Part shown: positions 17,400-26,681 of the stretch, one piece after another
Layout: every line of letters starts with the position of its first letter
Position numbering within the stretch: the first letter of the stretch is position 1
Assembly: GCA_022653735.1 (NCBI GenBank)
Contig: JALCSU010000009.1
Span: 1-63,099 of the forward strand
Origin: Bacteroidales bacterium
Lineage (GTDB): Bacteria > Bacteroidota > Bacteroidia > Bacteroidales > UBA932
DNA length: 63,099 nt
Direction: 5' to 3'
Translations under genes and position numbers: made by a program
Notes under the pieces: model-generated
Database searches by the model: none
The model's input: only the letters and a program-made list of their open reading frames with translations
What the model was told of the DNA's origin: nothing

Positions 17400-18068
17400 A
17401 TGGACGTAAAAATTGAACAAAGCTGGAAACAGGCGCTGCAAGGTGAGTTCGAGAAACCATACTTTGCCGCGCTTGTTCGTTTTCTTCACCAAGAGAAAGA
17501 CTCTGGAAAGAAAATCTACCCTCCCGGAAGCCTTATCTTCAAGGCATTCGAACTCACGCCAGTGGACCAGGTCAAAGTCGTGATTCTGGGCCAGGACCCT
17601 TATCATGAATATGGTCAGGCGATGGGGCTTAGTTTCTCAGTGCCTGACAACGTGCCTGCCCCTCCTTCCCTCAAGAACATATTCAAGGAAATCGAAGATG
17701 AATTTGGATTCAGGATGAGCGGACGGCCGAATCTGGAGGGCTGGGCGCATCAGGGAGTGCTTCTGCTGAATGCCATCCTTACCGTGCGAAGCGGAGAGGC
17801 TGCATCACATAGCGGCATCGGCTGGCAGCAGTTCACAGATGCGGTCATAAGCTACCTCTCGACAAATCGCCAAGGCATCATATTCCTATTGTGGGGAAAT
17901 TACGCTAGGAGCAAAAAGGCTCTTATTGACTCGTCAAAGCACTATGTGCTGGAGGCGGCACACCCTTCGCCGCTGGCGAGAGGAGCTTTCTTCGGCTGCG
18001 GCCACTTCAAGAAAGCAAACGAAATATTAATAAGCGAAGGGAAGACTCCGATTAATTGGCAGCTGTAA
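17400..18068 (+). CDS. ung: Uracil-DNA glycosylase
   Basis: This 222-aa family 1 enzyme removes uracil from DNA, the first step of base excision repair. The water-activating loop 'GQDPYHEYGQAMG' carries catalytic Asp66, and 'HPSPLA' carries His188. 'PPSLKNIFKEI' is the Pro-rich minor-groove loop. A TTG seven codons upstream extends the frame, but the ATG at 17400 gives the usual N-terminus (MDVKIEQSW). It lies between lon and coaD on the same strand with short gaps, so it is probably part of the lon transcript. Confidence 0.97.
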   Translation: MDVKIEQSWKQALQGEFEKPYFAALVRFLHQEKDSGKKIYPPGSLIFKAFELTPVDQVKVVILGQDPYHEYGQAMGLSFSVPDNVPAPPSLKNIFKEIEDEFGFRMSGRPNLEGWAHQGVLLLNAILTVRSGEAASHSGIGWQQFTDAVISYLSTNRQGIIFLLWGNYARSKKALIDSSKHYVLEAAHPSPLARGAFFGCGHFKKANEILISEGKTPINWQL

Positions 18069-18081
18069 TTATTTGGGATTT

Positions 18082-18552
18082 ATGAATATAAAAGCTTTAT
18101 TTCCTGGGTCGTTCGATCCTTTCACCTCTGGCCATCTGGACATTCTCAAGAGGGCTCTGACAATATTCGACGAAGTCGTGGTGGCTGTCGGCGTGAATCA
18201 GGATAAAAGGGGATTCTATGCGATGGAGCAGCGGGAAGACATCATCCGTCAGGCGGTCAAAGGTCTTGATGGGGTTTCTATTATATCTTACGATGGCCTC
18301 ACCGTGGATGTCTGCAGGCAGTTAGGCATCAGGCACGTGGTGAGGGGGGTCAGGAATATGACGGATTTCGATAACGAACAAGCCGTGGCTGATGCCAACA
18401 GGCATCTCTTTCCGGGGCTTGAGACCATCATAATCCCGACTGCCCAGGAATATGCCCACATCTCATCGTCGGCCGTGCGCGATGTCATCCGCCATCATGG
18501 CGACACTTCGCAGTTCATCCCAGAAGGCGTCATATTGCCAGAAGCAAAATGA
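18082..18552 (+). CDS. coaD: Phosphopantetheine adenylyltransferase
   Basis: This 156-aa protein has the family's typical length and transfers AMP from ATP to 4'-phosphopantetheine, the fourth step of coenzyme A synthesis. Nucleotidyltransferase motifs are visible: 'PGSFDPFTSGH' with the (T/H)xGH signature ending at His18, and 'ISSSAVRDV' near the C-terminus. 'RGVRNMTDFDNE' is the substrate loop. I chose the ATG at 18082 over the upstream TTG in the frame. Its stop overlaps the next gene's start by 4 nt (ATGA). Confidence 0.97.
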   Translation: MNIKALFPGSFDPFTSGHLDILKRALTIFDEVVVAVGVNQDKRGFYAMEQREDIIRQAVKGLDGVSIISYDGLTVDVCRQLGIRHVVRGVRNMTDFDNEQAVADANRHLFPGLETIIIPTAQEYAHISSSAVRDVIRHHGDTSQFIPEGVILPEAK

Positions 18553-19994
18553 GAAGGCTCGTATTCACAATCATAATATGCTTTCTCACCGCTAGCGCTT
18601 TTGCGCAGGAAATTGACTCCACTGCGTTTAAGGCTTTGGATGCCAAAATCGCCGAATATGTCGCCACTCTAGAGCCTGAGCCTCTGGAGGTCAAGGAAAG
18701 GGAATGCGACTTCATGATAGAAAACACCAGTGACTCGCTCCTAAGGCAGTATGTTGCCATCAAGCTTTACGACCACTATCTCAATTCTCCTGTCATGGGC
18801 GATGAGGCGGTTTCAATCCACCTGACCGACGCATGGTTCGTTCCTGCGAAGGTGAAGTTCCAGAGCGAAGCCGAACTTATGAACGCCCGGGTCTATGCCG
18901 ACTTCAACCGGCAGTCGCTCCTAGGCTGCCAGGCTCCGGAACTTACTCTTTTCTCCACGGACAGCGTTGCGACTCAGGTTAGGTTCGAGCGTTATTCAGT
19001 GCTTTATTTCTATGACACTGACTGTTCTAAGTGCAAGATGGAATCGGTATTCTTGAAGCCCCTGCTGAATCGCAAGAATTACCCTATCGACTTCTATGCG
19101 GTCTATGCTGGCGTGAATAAAGGTTCGTGGCTGAAATGGATTGGGGATAAATTCAACGTGACGGCATCGGAAACCAGGATGATAAATCTCTGGGATCCAG
19201 AAGTATCTTCCGATTTCCAGATGAAATACGGAGTGCTGAATACGCCGAAGATGTTCCTTGTCGCTCCCGGAGGAAGGATAGTAGGTAGGGGAATGGACAA
19301 TAGGGCTCTGGAGCAGCTTCTGGACTTGTATTTATCGCAAGATGATTATGAATATGGCGGAGCGGAGACCACCGCTCTTTTCGACAATCTTTTCAAATCT
19401 TACGGAGACACTCTGGAGGCTGCTGACATCCTCCATGCCGCTGATTTGGTGAAAAGCAGGACGTTGGACAAGGGTGACACGCTGTTCTTCAAGCATCTTG
19501 AAGGAGACTTGCTGTATTACCTCTCCAATCACAAAGGGGAGGCTTGGAATGCAGGCGCTTTGGATTTTGTCAACGAATATATTCTCTCGCGTCCCGAGAT
19601 ATGGAGAAGCTCTGACGATACGGTGAAGGTAGTCGGCCTGGCAGAGATGATGAATGATTTGCTGTCCCGGACTCCTGTAGGAACGAGGCTCCCGAAGGAT
19701 TTCCCGATTCCTGGCTGGAACAAATTCAGGAAGAAAGGGGGCTGGCTGATTTTCCACGATTCAGGCTGTCACGTGTGCGAGGCTGAGCTTCAAGCTCTGG
19801 ATTCTTTGCAGAGCGCTCTTCCGAAACGCTCTCGGGCAAAGGTTTTCGAAGTGGAGACCGACAAGCTCTTCGATGCGCATCCAGAAGTCATGAACATAAT
19901 ATTGGACACCTTCGACCTCAGCTCCATGCCATACATCATGAAAATCGGCAAGGACGGCCTCGTGGAACGGAAATATGTCACTTTCTTGAAATAA
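18549..19994 (+). CDS. DUF5106 thioredoxin-like exported protein with two CxxC sites
   Basis: This 481-aa protein has a signal peptide (MRRLVFTIIICFLTASAFAQ). After a helical DUF5106-type region comes a thioredoxin-like domain (about residues 115-255) with 'YFYDTDCSKCKMES' and the cis-Pro strand 'VLNTPKMFLV'. A second thioredoxin-like domain at the C-terminus has 'IFHDSGCHVCEAEL' and 'LSSMPYIMKIG'. Both carry CxxC, so a periplasmic disulfide or reductase role is plausible. The substrate is unknown. It is translationally coupled to coaD (ATGA). The gene end forms a strong hairpin with the following spacer. Confidence 0.82.
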   Translation: MRRLVFTIIICFLTASAFAQEIDSTAFKALDAKIAEYVATLEPEPLEVKERECDFMIENTSDSLLRQYVAIKLYDHYLNSPVMGDEAVSIHLTDAWFVPAKVKFQSEAELMNARVYADFNRQSLLGCQAPELTLFSTDSVATQVRFERYSVLYFYDTDCSKCKMESVFLKPLLNRKNYPIDFYAVYAGVNKGSWLKWIGDKFNVTASETRMINLWDPEVSSDFQMKYGVLNTPKMFLVAPGGRIVGRGMDNRALEQLLDLYLSQDDYEYGGAETTALFDNLFKSYGDTLEAADILHAADLVKSRTLDKGDTLFFKHLEGDLLYYLSNHKGEAWNAGALDFVNEYILSRPEIWRSSDDTVKVVGLAEMMNDLLSRTPVGTRLPKDFPIPGWNKFRKKGGWLIFHDSGCHVCEAELQALDSLQSALPKRSRAKVFEVETDKLFDAHPEVMNIILDTFDLSSMPYIMKIGKDGLVERKYVTFLK

Positions 19995-20011
19995 GCATAT
20001 TCAAGAAAGTG
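19979..20011. terminator. Hairpin across the DUF5106 stop codon (convergent gene end)
   Basis: CACTTTCTTGAA (19979-19990) and TTCAAGAAAGTG (20000-20011) form a perfect 12-bp stem with a 9-nt loop containing the stop codon. It lies between convergent genes and lacks a long T-run, so it may act as a bidirectional, 3'-end-protecting structure. Confidence 0.6.
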
Positions 20012-20017
20012 GTGATT

Positions 20018-21847
20018 TCAATTAGCGAAGTCGTAGTATTCCATCACGTCCTCTCCTTGCTTGAAGCGAACCTCCTTCACATAGCTTATTTTCTGCTTCC
20101 CATTGAAGGCGGCAGCCTTTATGGTAGTGGCATCGCCTCTGACCCTGAAGGGTTTTGCGTAAGCGGCAGATGCCGCGCTGGGATCCGAACCGTCCAGCGT
20201 ATACCTAACGGTAGCTGAAGGGTTCTCGCTGTCCATCGTTACCTCCCCTGCGACGATCATGACCTCAGGGGCATCATGCAAGTCATACGCTTGAATGTCT
20301 CTGCTTCGTAGCCCGGCTAGTTGCTGCCCGATGCGATTTTTGAAGTCATCCCATGACGCTCCTTCTTCTGGCGACCATCCTTTTTCGGCGATTGCAAGCA
20401 ATCTTGGGAACATCATATATTCCAGGTGCTTCTCGGTAGGAATGTATTCCGTCCATGCGCATCCTTGAACCCCAATGACATTTCCCATGTTCTCTGGTCG
20501 GATGCATTCAACAGTATCAGGAGCGACCTTCTTTCCCTCGACGAGGCTTTCATTGAATGCAGCGCGTTCAGGACTAATGGGCTGCGGATCGAAAATGAAC
20601 ATTTTCTTTAATGGAGAATATCCGTACATCGCCTTTTTCTCTTCTTTCGGCGAAGCCTGATACCAGTCGAAATAAAGGATTTCACCAGGAGTCATCACTG
20701 TGCGCAATCCTCTGTTTGCCGCCCGGATGCCTCCTTTTTCGCCTCTGTATGAATATACGATCGAGGAACTGGACAGATCTTCATTTTTGAGGATTTCGTC
20801 CCATCCGCCCATTACCCTGCCATGACCGTTGAGGAATTTCTGCAATCGGCTTATCATGTAGCATTGAAGGTCGTCGTAAGAAGTCATTCTTTCTTTCTCC
20901 ATCAAGGCCTTGCATGCGTTGCAATCATGCCAAGCATGTTTTCTCGCCTCATCTCCGCCAATGATTATCTCCTTTGAAGGAAAGAGTTCCATCACCTCAG
21001 CCAATACGCTTTCGGCGAAGTCGTAAACTTTTTCATTGGCAGGGCAGAATTCTCCATTGCCGTATTGCGTATCAGTGCAATTGAGTTCAGGATAACCGAC
21101 AAATACAGGATCCGAGTGTGCGGGAAATTCTATTTCTGGAATGACGTTAATATATCGCTCCTCTGCATACCTGACTATTTCGCGAATATCGTCTTTCGTG
21201 TAATAGCCTCCGTATGCTCCGGGAGTGTCTTTCGTGCAGAAATACCTTTTGTCCAGCTTCCACCATCCGTCCCAGTCTTTCATAACCCTGTACGACCCAA
21301 GTTCTGTCAGCTTAGGGTATGAGTCAATCTGCAACCTCCATCCTCCATTGTCAGTTAAGTGAAGATGAAACTGGTTCAGCTTGTAATATGCCATTTCGTC
21401 CAGGATTTTCATGATCTCTTCTTTTGAGAAGAAATGGCGCGAGACATCCAAGTGAATGCCTCTGTACTCAAAGCGAGGATAGTCTGTAATTTTTGCGCAC
21501 CGTACTCCGTTGCTGTCGGTGAGCTGCTTTACTGTCTGCATTCCGTAGAAAAGCCCGGTATCGGTTGCCGCTTTTATTGAAATGCCGGCCTTCGTCACAT
21601 TCAATACGTATCCTTCTCGTCCGAGAGTTTCTCTCAAAGAAGGGTCAAGATTGGTTTCGGCGCTGGATGCTGTCGCATCTCTTTCTTGAGTCTTGAAATA
21701 TCCTTTGTGGAATTCTGCCATTGCCGGTCTTGGGACGACTGAGACGTCGCTCTCTTTCTTGCTGGAGATTTCTTCCGTGCAAGAAAAAAGAGTCAGAAGG
21801 GAAAGCAGGGACAATGAAGCAAAGCCTGATTTGTTAAGCATAGACAT
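20018..21847 (-). CDS. Beta-N-acetylhexosaminidase (GH20) lipoprotein
   Basis: This 609-aa protein removes terminal beta-linked GlcNAc or GalNAc by substrate-assisted catalysis. A lipoprotein signal (..SLLTLFSC) is followed by the small N-terminal GH20 domain and the catalytic barrel, starting around 'RGIHLDVSRHFFSKEEI'. The catalytic Asp-Glu pair is in 'IIIGGDEARKHAW' near residue 297. The C-terminal part, from 'APEVMIVAGEV', resembles the chitobiase-type beta-sandwich. The start is ATG at 21847 (MSMLN), 1 nt after the stop of the upstream gene. The ATG at 21841 is equally possible. It is the last gene of the minus-strand glycosidase operon. Confidence 0.93.
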   Translation of the reverse strand: MSMLNKSGFASLSLLSLLTLFSCTEEISSKKESDVSVVPRPAMAEFHKGYFKTQERDATASSAETNLDPSLRETLGREGYVLNVTKAGISIKAATDTGLFYGMQTVKQLTDSNGVRCAKITDYPRFEYRGIHLDVSRHFFSKEEIMKILDEMAYYKLNQFHLHLTDNGGWRLQIDSYPKLTELGSYRVMKDWDGWWKLDKRYFCTKDTPGAYGGYYTKDDIREIVRYAEERYINVIPEIEFPAHSDPVFVGYPELNCTDTQYGNGEFCPANEKVYDFAESVLAEVMELFPSKEIIIGGDEARKHAWHDCNACKALMEKERMTSYDDLQCYMISRLQKFLNGHGRVMGGWDEILKNEDLSSSSIVYSYRGEKGGIRAANRGLRTVMTPGEILYFDWYQASPKEEKKAMYGYSPLKKMFIFDPQPISPERAAFNESLVEGKKVAPDTVECIRPENMGNVIGVQGCAWTEYIPTEKHLEYMMFPRLLAIAEKGWSPEEGASWDDFKNRIGQQLAGLRSRDIQAYDLHDAPEVMIVAGEVTMDSENPSATVRYTLDGSDPSAASAAYAKPFRVRGDATTIKAAAFNGKQKISYVKEVRFKQGEDVMEYYDFAN

Positions 21848-21848
21848 A

Positions 21849-24131
21849 TTATTTGCCAGAGAGATAATCGAGAATAGCTTTTCTGCCCGCACGGAAAGCC
21901 TCTATGTCAGTGGTGTAATTCCACGTGTCAGTCACGATTTTCCGGCACATTGCATCGGATTCGGCTTTAGACTTTTGCCCAACCATTTTCAGCAATTCGT
22001 AATCTCTGATGCCATCGCGCATTGCGCTCAGGCGTATGGAAGGATAGACTTTCTTGTTCCCTGGCCAAATAATCCACATGTCGCCTCCGATGTAGTCGCC
22101 GTAAGCATCCTTCCATGGATTCTCTGATGGGGCGCCATGCCAGTAATTCAGGCCCCAGTGAAGAAAGCCGACGGTGTTGTAGCGATAGTTCAGCCAATGA
22201 ATCAGCCTTGTTTTAATGAGCGGGATTCTTATGAATCTGTTGAGCCCGTTACCCTGCGGGCCCATGGCACAGTATATCCACGGTATCTGTTTGTCTGTAT
22301 ACTCATATCCCTCCTCGCCTTTCAGCACATCTATGCACGGGCATGGCACGTCCAGATACTCGTCTGTGATTTTATGCGTTCCCAGCGGATCCATTATTTT
22401 GATTTCCGGGCCTCCTTTTTTGATGTAAGAAGCAACTCTCATATAGGCTGGGGCTGTTTTATCATTAGGCTCGTCACATAGAGTCTGTAGATAGACGTCT
22501 AGATAGGTTCTCCCGTCAGGAAGGGAATGTGACTTGAGATATTTTTCCATAGCCTGGAAATACAGCTTGAGATACATCTCGACTTCGGGACTGTACTGGT
22601 CGCGCTGATTCACATAGGTCCAGACCGGAGAATAAGTTCCATCTCCATTATCTGTGCATTTTGGAGAGCCATCATCATTCAGCTCAATCCCCAGCATCAC
22701 AAGAAGTCCGTCCGTCTTGTCTTTAGCGCTGGCGATTATGTTTGGCCCCTGAACATAGTGAAGGTCAGGGCATGCTCTGTAATACATCTCGATTTCTCTT
22801 CCCAGCGTGCTGAAGTCGGCGGTCATTTCCCATTCCCCGGAAGCGTTTTTTACGAGCTTCCTTCCTGTGTAATAGGTCTGATAGTATTGAGAGTTGAAGC
22901 TATTTTGCCCGTACTTGCTTACAAACGGCACGATGACATTCTCGATCAAATCATAGTTGGCGTACATTTCATTCTCTTTGCCGTTATTCATCGCTTTCAG
23001 GTCTCCGTTTATCCATTGCATGATGTCCAAAGTCTGCTTTTCAGGCAATGTGACATCGTAGATTTCTACAGTGAATGGGAGCTCGCCGCTGTCGTAGCCT
23101 TGTATTTTGGCGATTCCTTCATATATTCCTGCTGGTGCATCACGAGGAATGTCGAATTCTGCCCAGAATGCAGTTTGATTGCCATTCGGAAGATCAACGG
23201 TCCAATCTTCAAGAGGCATTAGGGCATCCGGAATGAGAAGCTGCTCTTGCGGATACCTGTCGGGTGCCGCCCCTCCTGCCCACTGATCCCAGTGGGCAGT
23301 GCACTTGACGTTCCTCACCCAATGGAGTTCGGGGTTGATGGCTATGCCAGTTTCGCCTTTCAGGGCGAATTGCGTGATAGATGGCGTTATGGTGCCTTCG
23401 TCTTTGTCGCAATATACCATCATTTGCACTGTGGCTGTCTCTCCTCTTGCCACGCGAATGGTGTCGGTCTCGAACGGATGATTTTCGAAAGTAGTAGGTT
23501 TTATGAGAGCATCGACCTGTTCCAGCCAGATATCCCCATGGATTAGAGCCGTGACTGATGTGACAGCGTCACCTGCTTTGGCCGTGATTGTGGCATAACC
23601 ACATTTTTTGCCGGTGACGACCCCTGCTGCATCAACTGTGGCGACCGATTCGTCTGACGATGTCCAAACAGGTGCGTCTGTCGAATTCGAAGGGAATACC
23701 GTGGCTTTGACTGACTCTTTCTTTCCAACGTTGATGCGCAATTGCTCGACATCGAATTTCAGGCTATCGGCAGGTATTCTTGAGTCAATCACTGTTACAT
23801 GACAGATGCCCGTTTTGCCTCCGGCTGAAGCTTTAACGTCAGTTTCGCCTATTCCGAGGCCAGTCACGATCCCTTCTTGCGTTACGCTCGCAATATTCGA
23901 ATCTTCGACTGTCCATGCAATTGGACTGCTTGTAGATGCATTCCATTTGCTTATTCTTGCCCCGATTGTCGCAGCATCCCCTATTTTTATCGTGAGAGAC
24001 GATGGAGACATGACGATGCCCTGCACTTCTTGCGTCTGGGCGTTGAGGTCGTCTGTTTCCACTTTACATCCCCCTAAGGCAGCAGCTGTAAGAATCAGCA
24101 CTGCGTATGTCATGGAAAAGCCTTTAGTCAT
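21849..24131 (-). CDS. DUF4091/GH123-like glycosidase with two bacterial Ig-like domains, lipoprotein
   Basis: This 760-aa protein has a lipoprotein signal (..ILTAAALGGC). Two Big_2-type Ig domains lie at about residues 38-110 ('VMSPSSLTIKIGDAATI', 'GIVTGLGIGETDVKAS') and 120-195 ('WTSSDESVATVDAAGVVTGK'). The rest is a DUF4091-type domain related to GH123 N-acetyl-beta-galactosaminidases. 'YLQTLCDEPND' contains the acidic pair expected for the GH123 catalytic Asp-Glu, and 'GFLHWGLNYW' and 'AMRDGIRDYELLKMV' are typical of the family. It lies between a GH28-like and a GH20 gene and is probably surface or periplasmic. Activity on a GalNAc-containing glycan is inference. Confidence 0.82.
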   Translation of the reverse strand: MTKGFSMTYAVLILTAAALGGCKVETDDLNAQTQEVQGIVMSPSSLTIKIGDAATIGARISKWNASTSSPIAWTVEDSNIASVTQEGIVTGLGIGETDVKASAGGKTGICHVTVIDSRIPADSLKFDVEQLRINVGKKESVKATVFPSNSTDAPVWTSSDESVATVDAAGVVTGKKCGYATITAKAGDAVTSVTALIHGDIWLEQVDALIKPTTFENHPFETDTIRVARGETATVQMMVYCDKDEGTITPSITQFALKGETGIAINPELHWVRNVKCTAHWDQWAGGAAPDRYPQEQLLIPDALMPLEDWTVDLPNGNQTAFWAEFDIPRDAPAGIYEGIAKIQGYDSGELPFTVEIYDVTLPEKQTLDIMQWINGDLKAMNNGKENEMYANYDLIENVIVPFVSKYGQNSFNSQYYQTYYTGRKLVKNASGEWEMTADFSTLGREIEMYYRACPDLHYVQGPNIIASAKDKTDGLLVMLGIELNDDGSPKCTDNGDGTYSPVWTYVNQRDQYSPEVEMYLKLYFQAMEKYLKSHSLPDGRTYLDVYLQTLCDEPNDKTAPAYMRVASYIKKGGPEIKIMDPLGTHKITDEYLDVPCPCIDVLKGEEGYEYTDKQIPWIYCAMGPQGNGLNRFIRIPLIKTRLIHWLNYRYNTVGFLHWGLNYWHGAPSENPWKDAYGDYIGGDMWIIWPGNKKVYPSIRLSAMRDGIRDYELLKMVGQKSKAESDAMCRKIVTDTWNYTTDIEAFRAGRKAILDYLSGK

Positions 24132-24144
24132 GATATCTGTGGTT

Positions 24145-26394
24145 TTATTCTATGCTATATTCTACATTGGCCGGATTGTCAATGGTGAATTGGCTTCCCG
24201 TGCCTTGGATTTTTTCTCCATTCACGGTGAATCCTGTGATTTTCATCCCGGTGATGGTGCTTCCTTTCGTGTATATTGTAAGGGCTGGGTAGTTCCCTGC
24301 CTTTTTGCTCGTAACTGTTATATTCTTGAGGCTAATGTTATCCATCACCACTTTAGGAGTGCCGCCATATTGACGAATTGAAACAGCCCTTCCGGAAGGA
24401 TCAATGTCGTCGAATGTCAGGTTCTCAGCCGTGACATCTGATATTCTTGCCGGAGGATTGCTCCCGCTCCACAGGTCGCTGCTGCCATCGCTGCCGTGGC
24501 CTATTGCGAAAGCGGCTCGCAGATCATCTGAAAGTCCCCTGGCATGCTGAAGGAAAGTGCAATTGCTTACGATGATGTCGTGCAGGCGACCGGGATATAA
24601 TATGTTTCCTGCTTCAGGACCCACCACGACTCCTCTTGCGTAATCTGGCCATACAAGATTGTCGTGTATGCTTACATCGCTTACGTCTGTGATAGGCGTG
24701 ACGATAAAACGGCATTTAAGCGTGATGCAGTCATCGTAGGTGCGGATGAAGCAGTCGCTGATGTCAACTCCTGTGCAGCTTACGATGTCGATCCCATCCC
24801 CATTGAGTTCCCAGCTTATCATGTTGACCCCCTTTATCGTGACTCCATCTGTGCTAGTGACGCACAAATTCCAGCCGGGGCTGTCGATCATGGTAATGTC
24901 GCTGACATTTAAATCGGCGACTGGAGCGTTTGATCTGTTGCAGCGTATGAGCATGTCACCCCAGCTGTACTGTGCGTCGCCCCAATGTTTCAATTTCGCT
25001 CCGCTCAGGACTCCGTGGCCGGCTATGGTCACGTTGCTTCCATTGGCAACTACATTCCCATAAACGATTGCTCCATAGTCAATATATAAGGTCTGGCCGG
25101 AGTTCAATGTTATAGTGCCAGCATTGTGTTCTCCAGGACCATAATACTTTACGGACGAAGAACTGCCAGAAGGCTTGTTCGCATCTGGCCTATATCCATA
25201 GAGGAACAGATTGTGCTGTCGGTCTCCGTCGAACTCTACGCTAACTTTATGCATTTCATAGGACGGAATGGTGAATTCTATAGTATTCCCTTCTATGACT
25301 GTGGCTGAGATTCCGTATTTGCTTGGGCGTATCTGCGCAGACGAGAATTGCCCGTCAAGTTTCTTGACCCGTAACTTGACTGGCCCTGCAAATGGATTCT
25401 CGAAAATGCAGTAAGACATTGTGTCTCGCTTAGCCTTTGAATTGTTCCAGTCATTCCAGATTCCGGTATGTTTAGCGGCATTGGAACAGAGTGCCTCCCT
25501 TACAGTCATTTCTTCCCAAGTCCCGTTGTTTTCTACTAGCACGGAGTAATGCCTGTTTGCTTCTTCTTCCCCTGCTATGAATGTCTTGGACTTCGAAAGA
25601 ATGGCTTTGCCAGTGGCGATGTCTGAAATGTGACAGCTGACAGCATAGGCGTTACTCTTCTTGTAGCTTGAAAAGTCTAACGAAAACTCTGCTTTTTCCC
25701 CTTTTCCGATGCCTTTCGGCAAAGTGAATCTGGGAGATAGAGTCTGATTGCCTATGGTTATCTTGATGCCCGGGGTCCATTCTGCCTCTTGGTTCTGCAT
25801 CGGCAAGACAGTTATTTCTTTCCCGGATTTGACAGTTGCGCTAACGGCATCATCCCCTTGGAGGAATGTTTCTGTCGCAGGATTCCATTTGCCTGACAAC
25901 CCTTCAATGGTGAGATATGCGTATGCTTCAATGGCGCTTGCGCCCTCTGCATTCAAGGCGATTGTGGACGTGAGAGGGGACAGAGACTGCGAAATAGTTT
26001 TCGAGGAGCTTATCGTTGAATTTCCTACCCAGACGGATGCTCCTGTCCCAACCATTGCGTTGATTACGCCAATGGCATAGGTTTCTGGCTTTCCTCCTGT
26101 TTCCAGTGGGGCAATGTCCAGATTGTCAAGGTTCTCGAATGCGACAGTAGAAATTTTATCTCCGGATTGGGCCTTTATCTCTGTGAGGCTGCCGATATTT
26201 TTCGCATCCTGGATCGAAATGCATTTCTCATTCCTGAAAACGAAAATCTTAGCCGGCCACGTGTCAACTCCCGCTATGATTCCTTGGGCGGTGTCAACGT
26301 ATCTGTATTCAACGCCCACAGCATTGTCGTTGCTGCAAGATGCTAGGGCGAAGATGGATGCCAATAGTATTTTTGCTGATGTTGGGCAACTCAT
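24145..26394 (-). CDS. GH28-like right-handed beta-helix glycosidase, lipoprotein
   Basis: This 749-aa protein has a lipoprotein signal (..LLASIFALASC). The N-terminal ~270 residues are strand-rich and unassigned. The C-terminal part is a beta-helix with polygalacturonase/dextranase-type motifs: 'NGDGIDIVSC', 'TYDDCITLK' and 'IGHGSDGSSD', corresponding to the NTDG, DD and GHG active-site motifs of family GH28. 'YIDYGAIVYGNVVANGSNVTIAGHGVLSG' is the typical entry into the helix. It is the first gene of the minus-strand operon, 13 bp before the DUF4091 gene. Members of this fold act on pectin, rhamnogalacturonan, dextran or related chains, and the substrate is not decided here. Confidence 0.8.
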   Translation of the reverse strand: MSCPTSAKILLASIFALASCSNDNAVGVEYRYVDTAQGIIAGVDTWPAKIFVFRNEKCISIQDAKNIGSLTEIKAQSGDKISTVAFENLDNLDIAPLETGGKPETYAIGVINAMVGTGASVWVGNSTISSSKTISQSLSPLTSTIALNAEGASAIEAYAYLTIEGLSGKWNPATETFLQGDDAVSATVKSGKEITVLPMQNQEAEWTPGIKITIGNQTLSPRFTLPKGIGKGEKAEFSLDFSSYKKSNAYAVSCHISDIATGKAILSKSKTFIAGEEEANRHYSVLVENNGTWEEMTVREALCSNAAKHTGIWNDWNNSKAKRDTMSYCIFENPFAGPVKLRVKKLDGQFSSAQIRPSKYGISATVIEGNTIEFTIPSYEMHKVSVEFDGDRQHNLFLYGYRPDANKPSGSSSSVKYYGPGEHNAGTITLNSGQTLYIDYGAIVYGNVVANGSNVTIAGHGVLSGAKLKHWGDAQYSWGDMLIRCNRSNAPVADLNVSDITMIDSPGWNLCVTSTDGVTIKGVNMISWELNGDGIDIVSCTGVDISDCFIRTYDDCITLKCRFIVTPITDVSDVSIHDNLVWPDYARGVVVGPEAGNILYPGRLHDIIVSNCTFLQHARGLSDDLRAAFAIGHGSDGSSDLWSGSNPPARISDVTAENLTFDDIDPSGRAVSIRQYGGTPKVVMDNISLKNITVTSKKAGNYPALTIYTKGSTITGMKITGFTVNGEKIQGTGSQFTIDNPANVEYSIE

Positions 26395-26681
26395 TTTTTT
26401 TCTGAGTATAAATCGGGGAACAAAGTTAGTCTTATTAAATTTGTATTGGTAGATTATTTAACGGATTTTTCTCCATTGCCTAAACGAAACCGGAATTTAT
26501 TACCATTGCATAGATGTGTTCGGGCAAGAAGGCGAATTTTTCCGTTATTTTTTCCACCTTTGATTAATTAGAAAAAAGTAAATTAGCATTCCAATTATTC
26601 GCTGGCGGAGCAATTCGTCGGAAAATGTGAGGAATTTATTATTATGTAATTGAATATTAAATTAATAACCGTTTTTTTCGT
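26395..26681. other. Divergent control region of the polysaccharide-utilisation locus
   Basis: This 287-bp A/T-rich spacer lies between the two divergent operons. It holds the -7 box of the minus operon and an 11-bp direct repeat GGAATTTATTA at 26492-26502 and 26631-26641. No canonical promoter was found for the plus operon. The regulator's binding sites would be expected here, but none can be assigned from one locus. Confidence 0.4.
26421..26428 (-). promoter_or_regulatory. -7 box of the glycosidase operon
   Basis: TAACTTTG on the minus strand ends 26 bp before the ATG at 26394. There is no TTG at the -33 position, as expected for a promoter that needs an activator such as the HTCS encoded downstream. 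Confidence 0.5.

Noticed and set aside
26395..26681. The 11-bp direct repeat GGAATTTATTA as the HTCS binding site
   Set aside because: It is A/T-rich, 139 bp apart and could be chance in such sequence; one locus is not enough to assign it.
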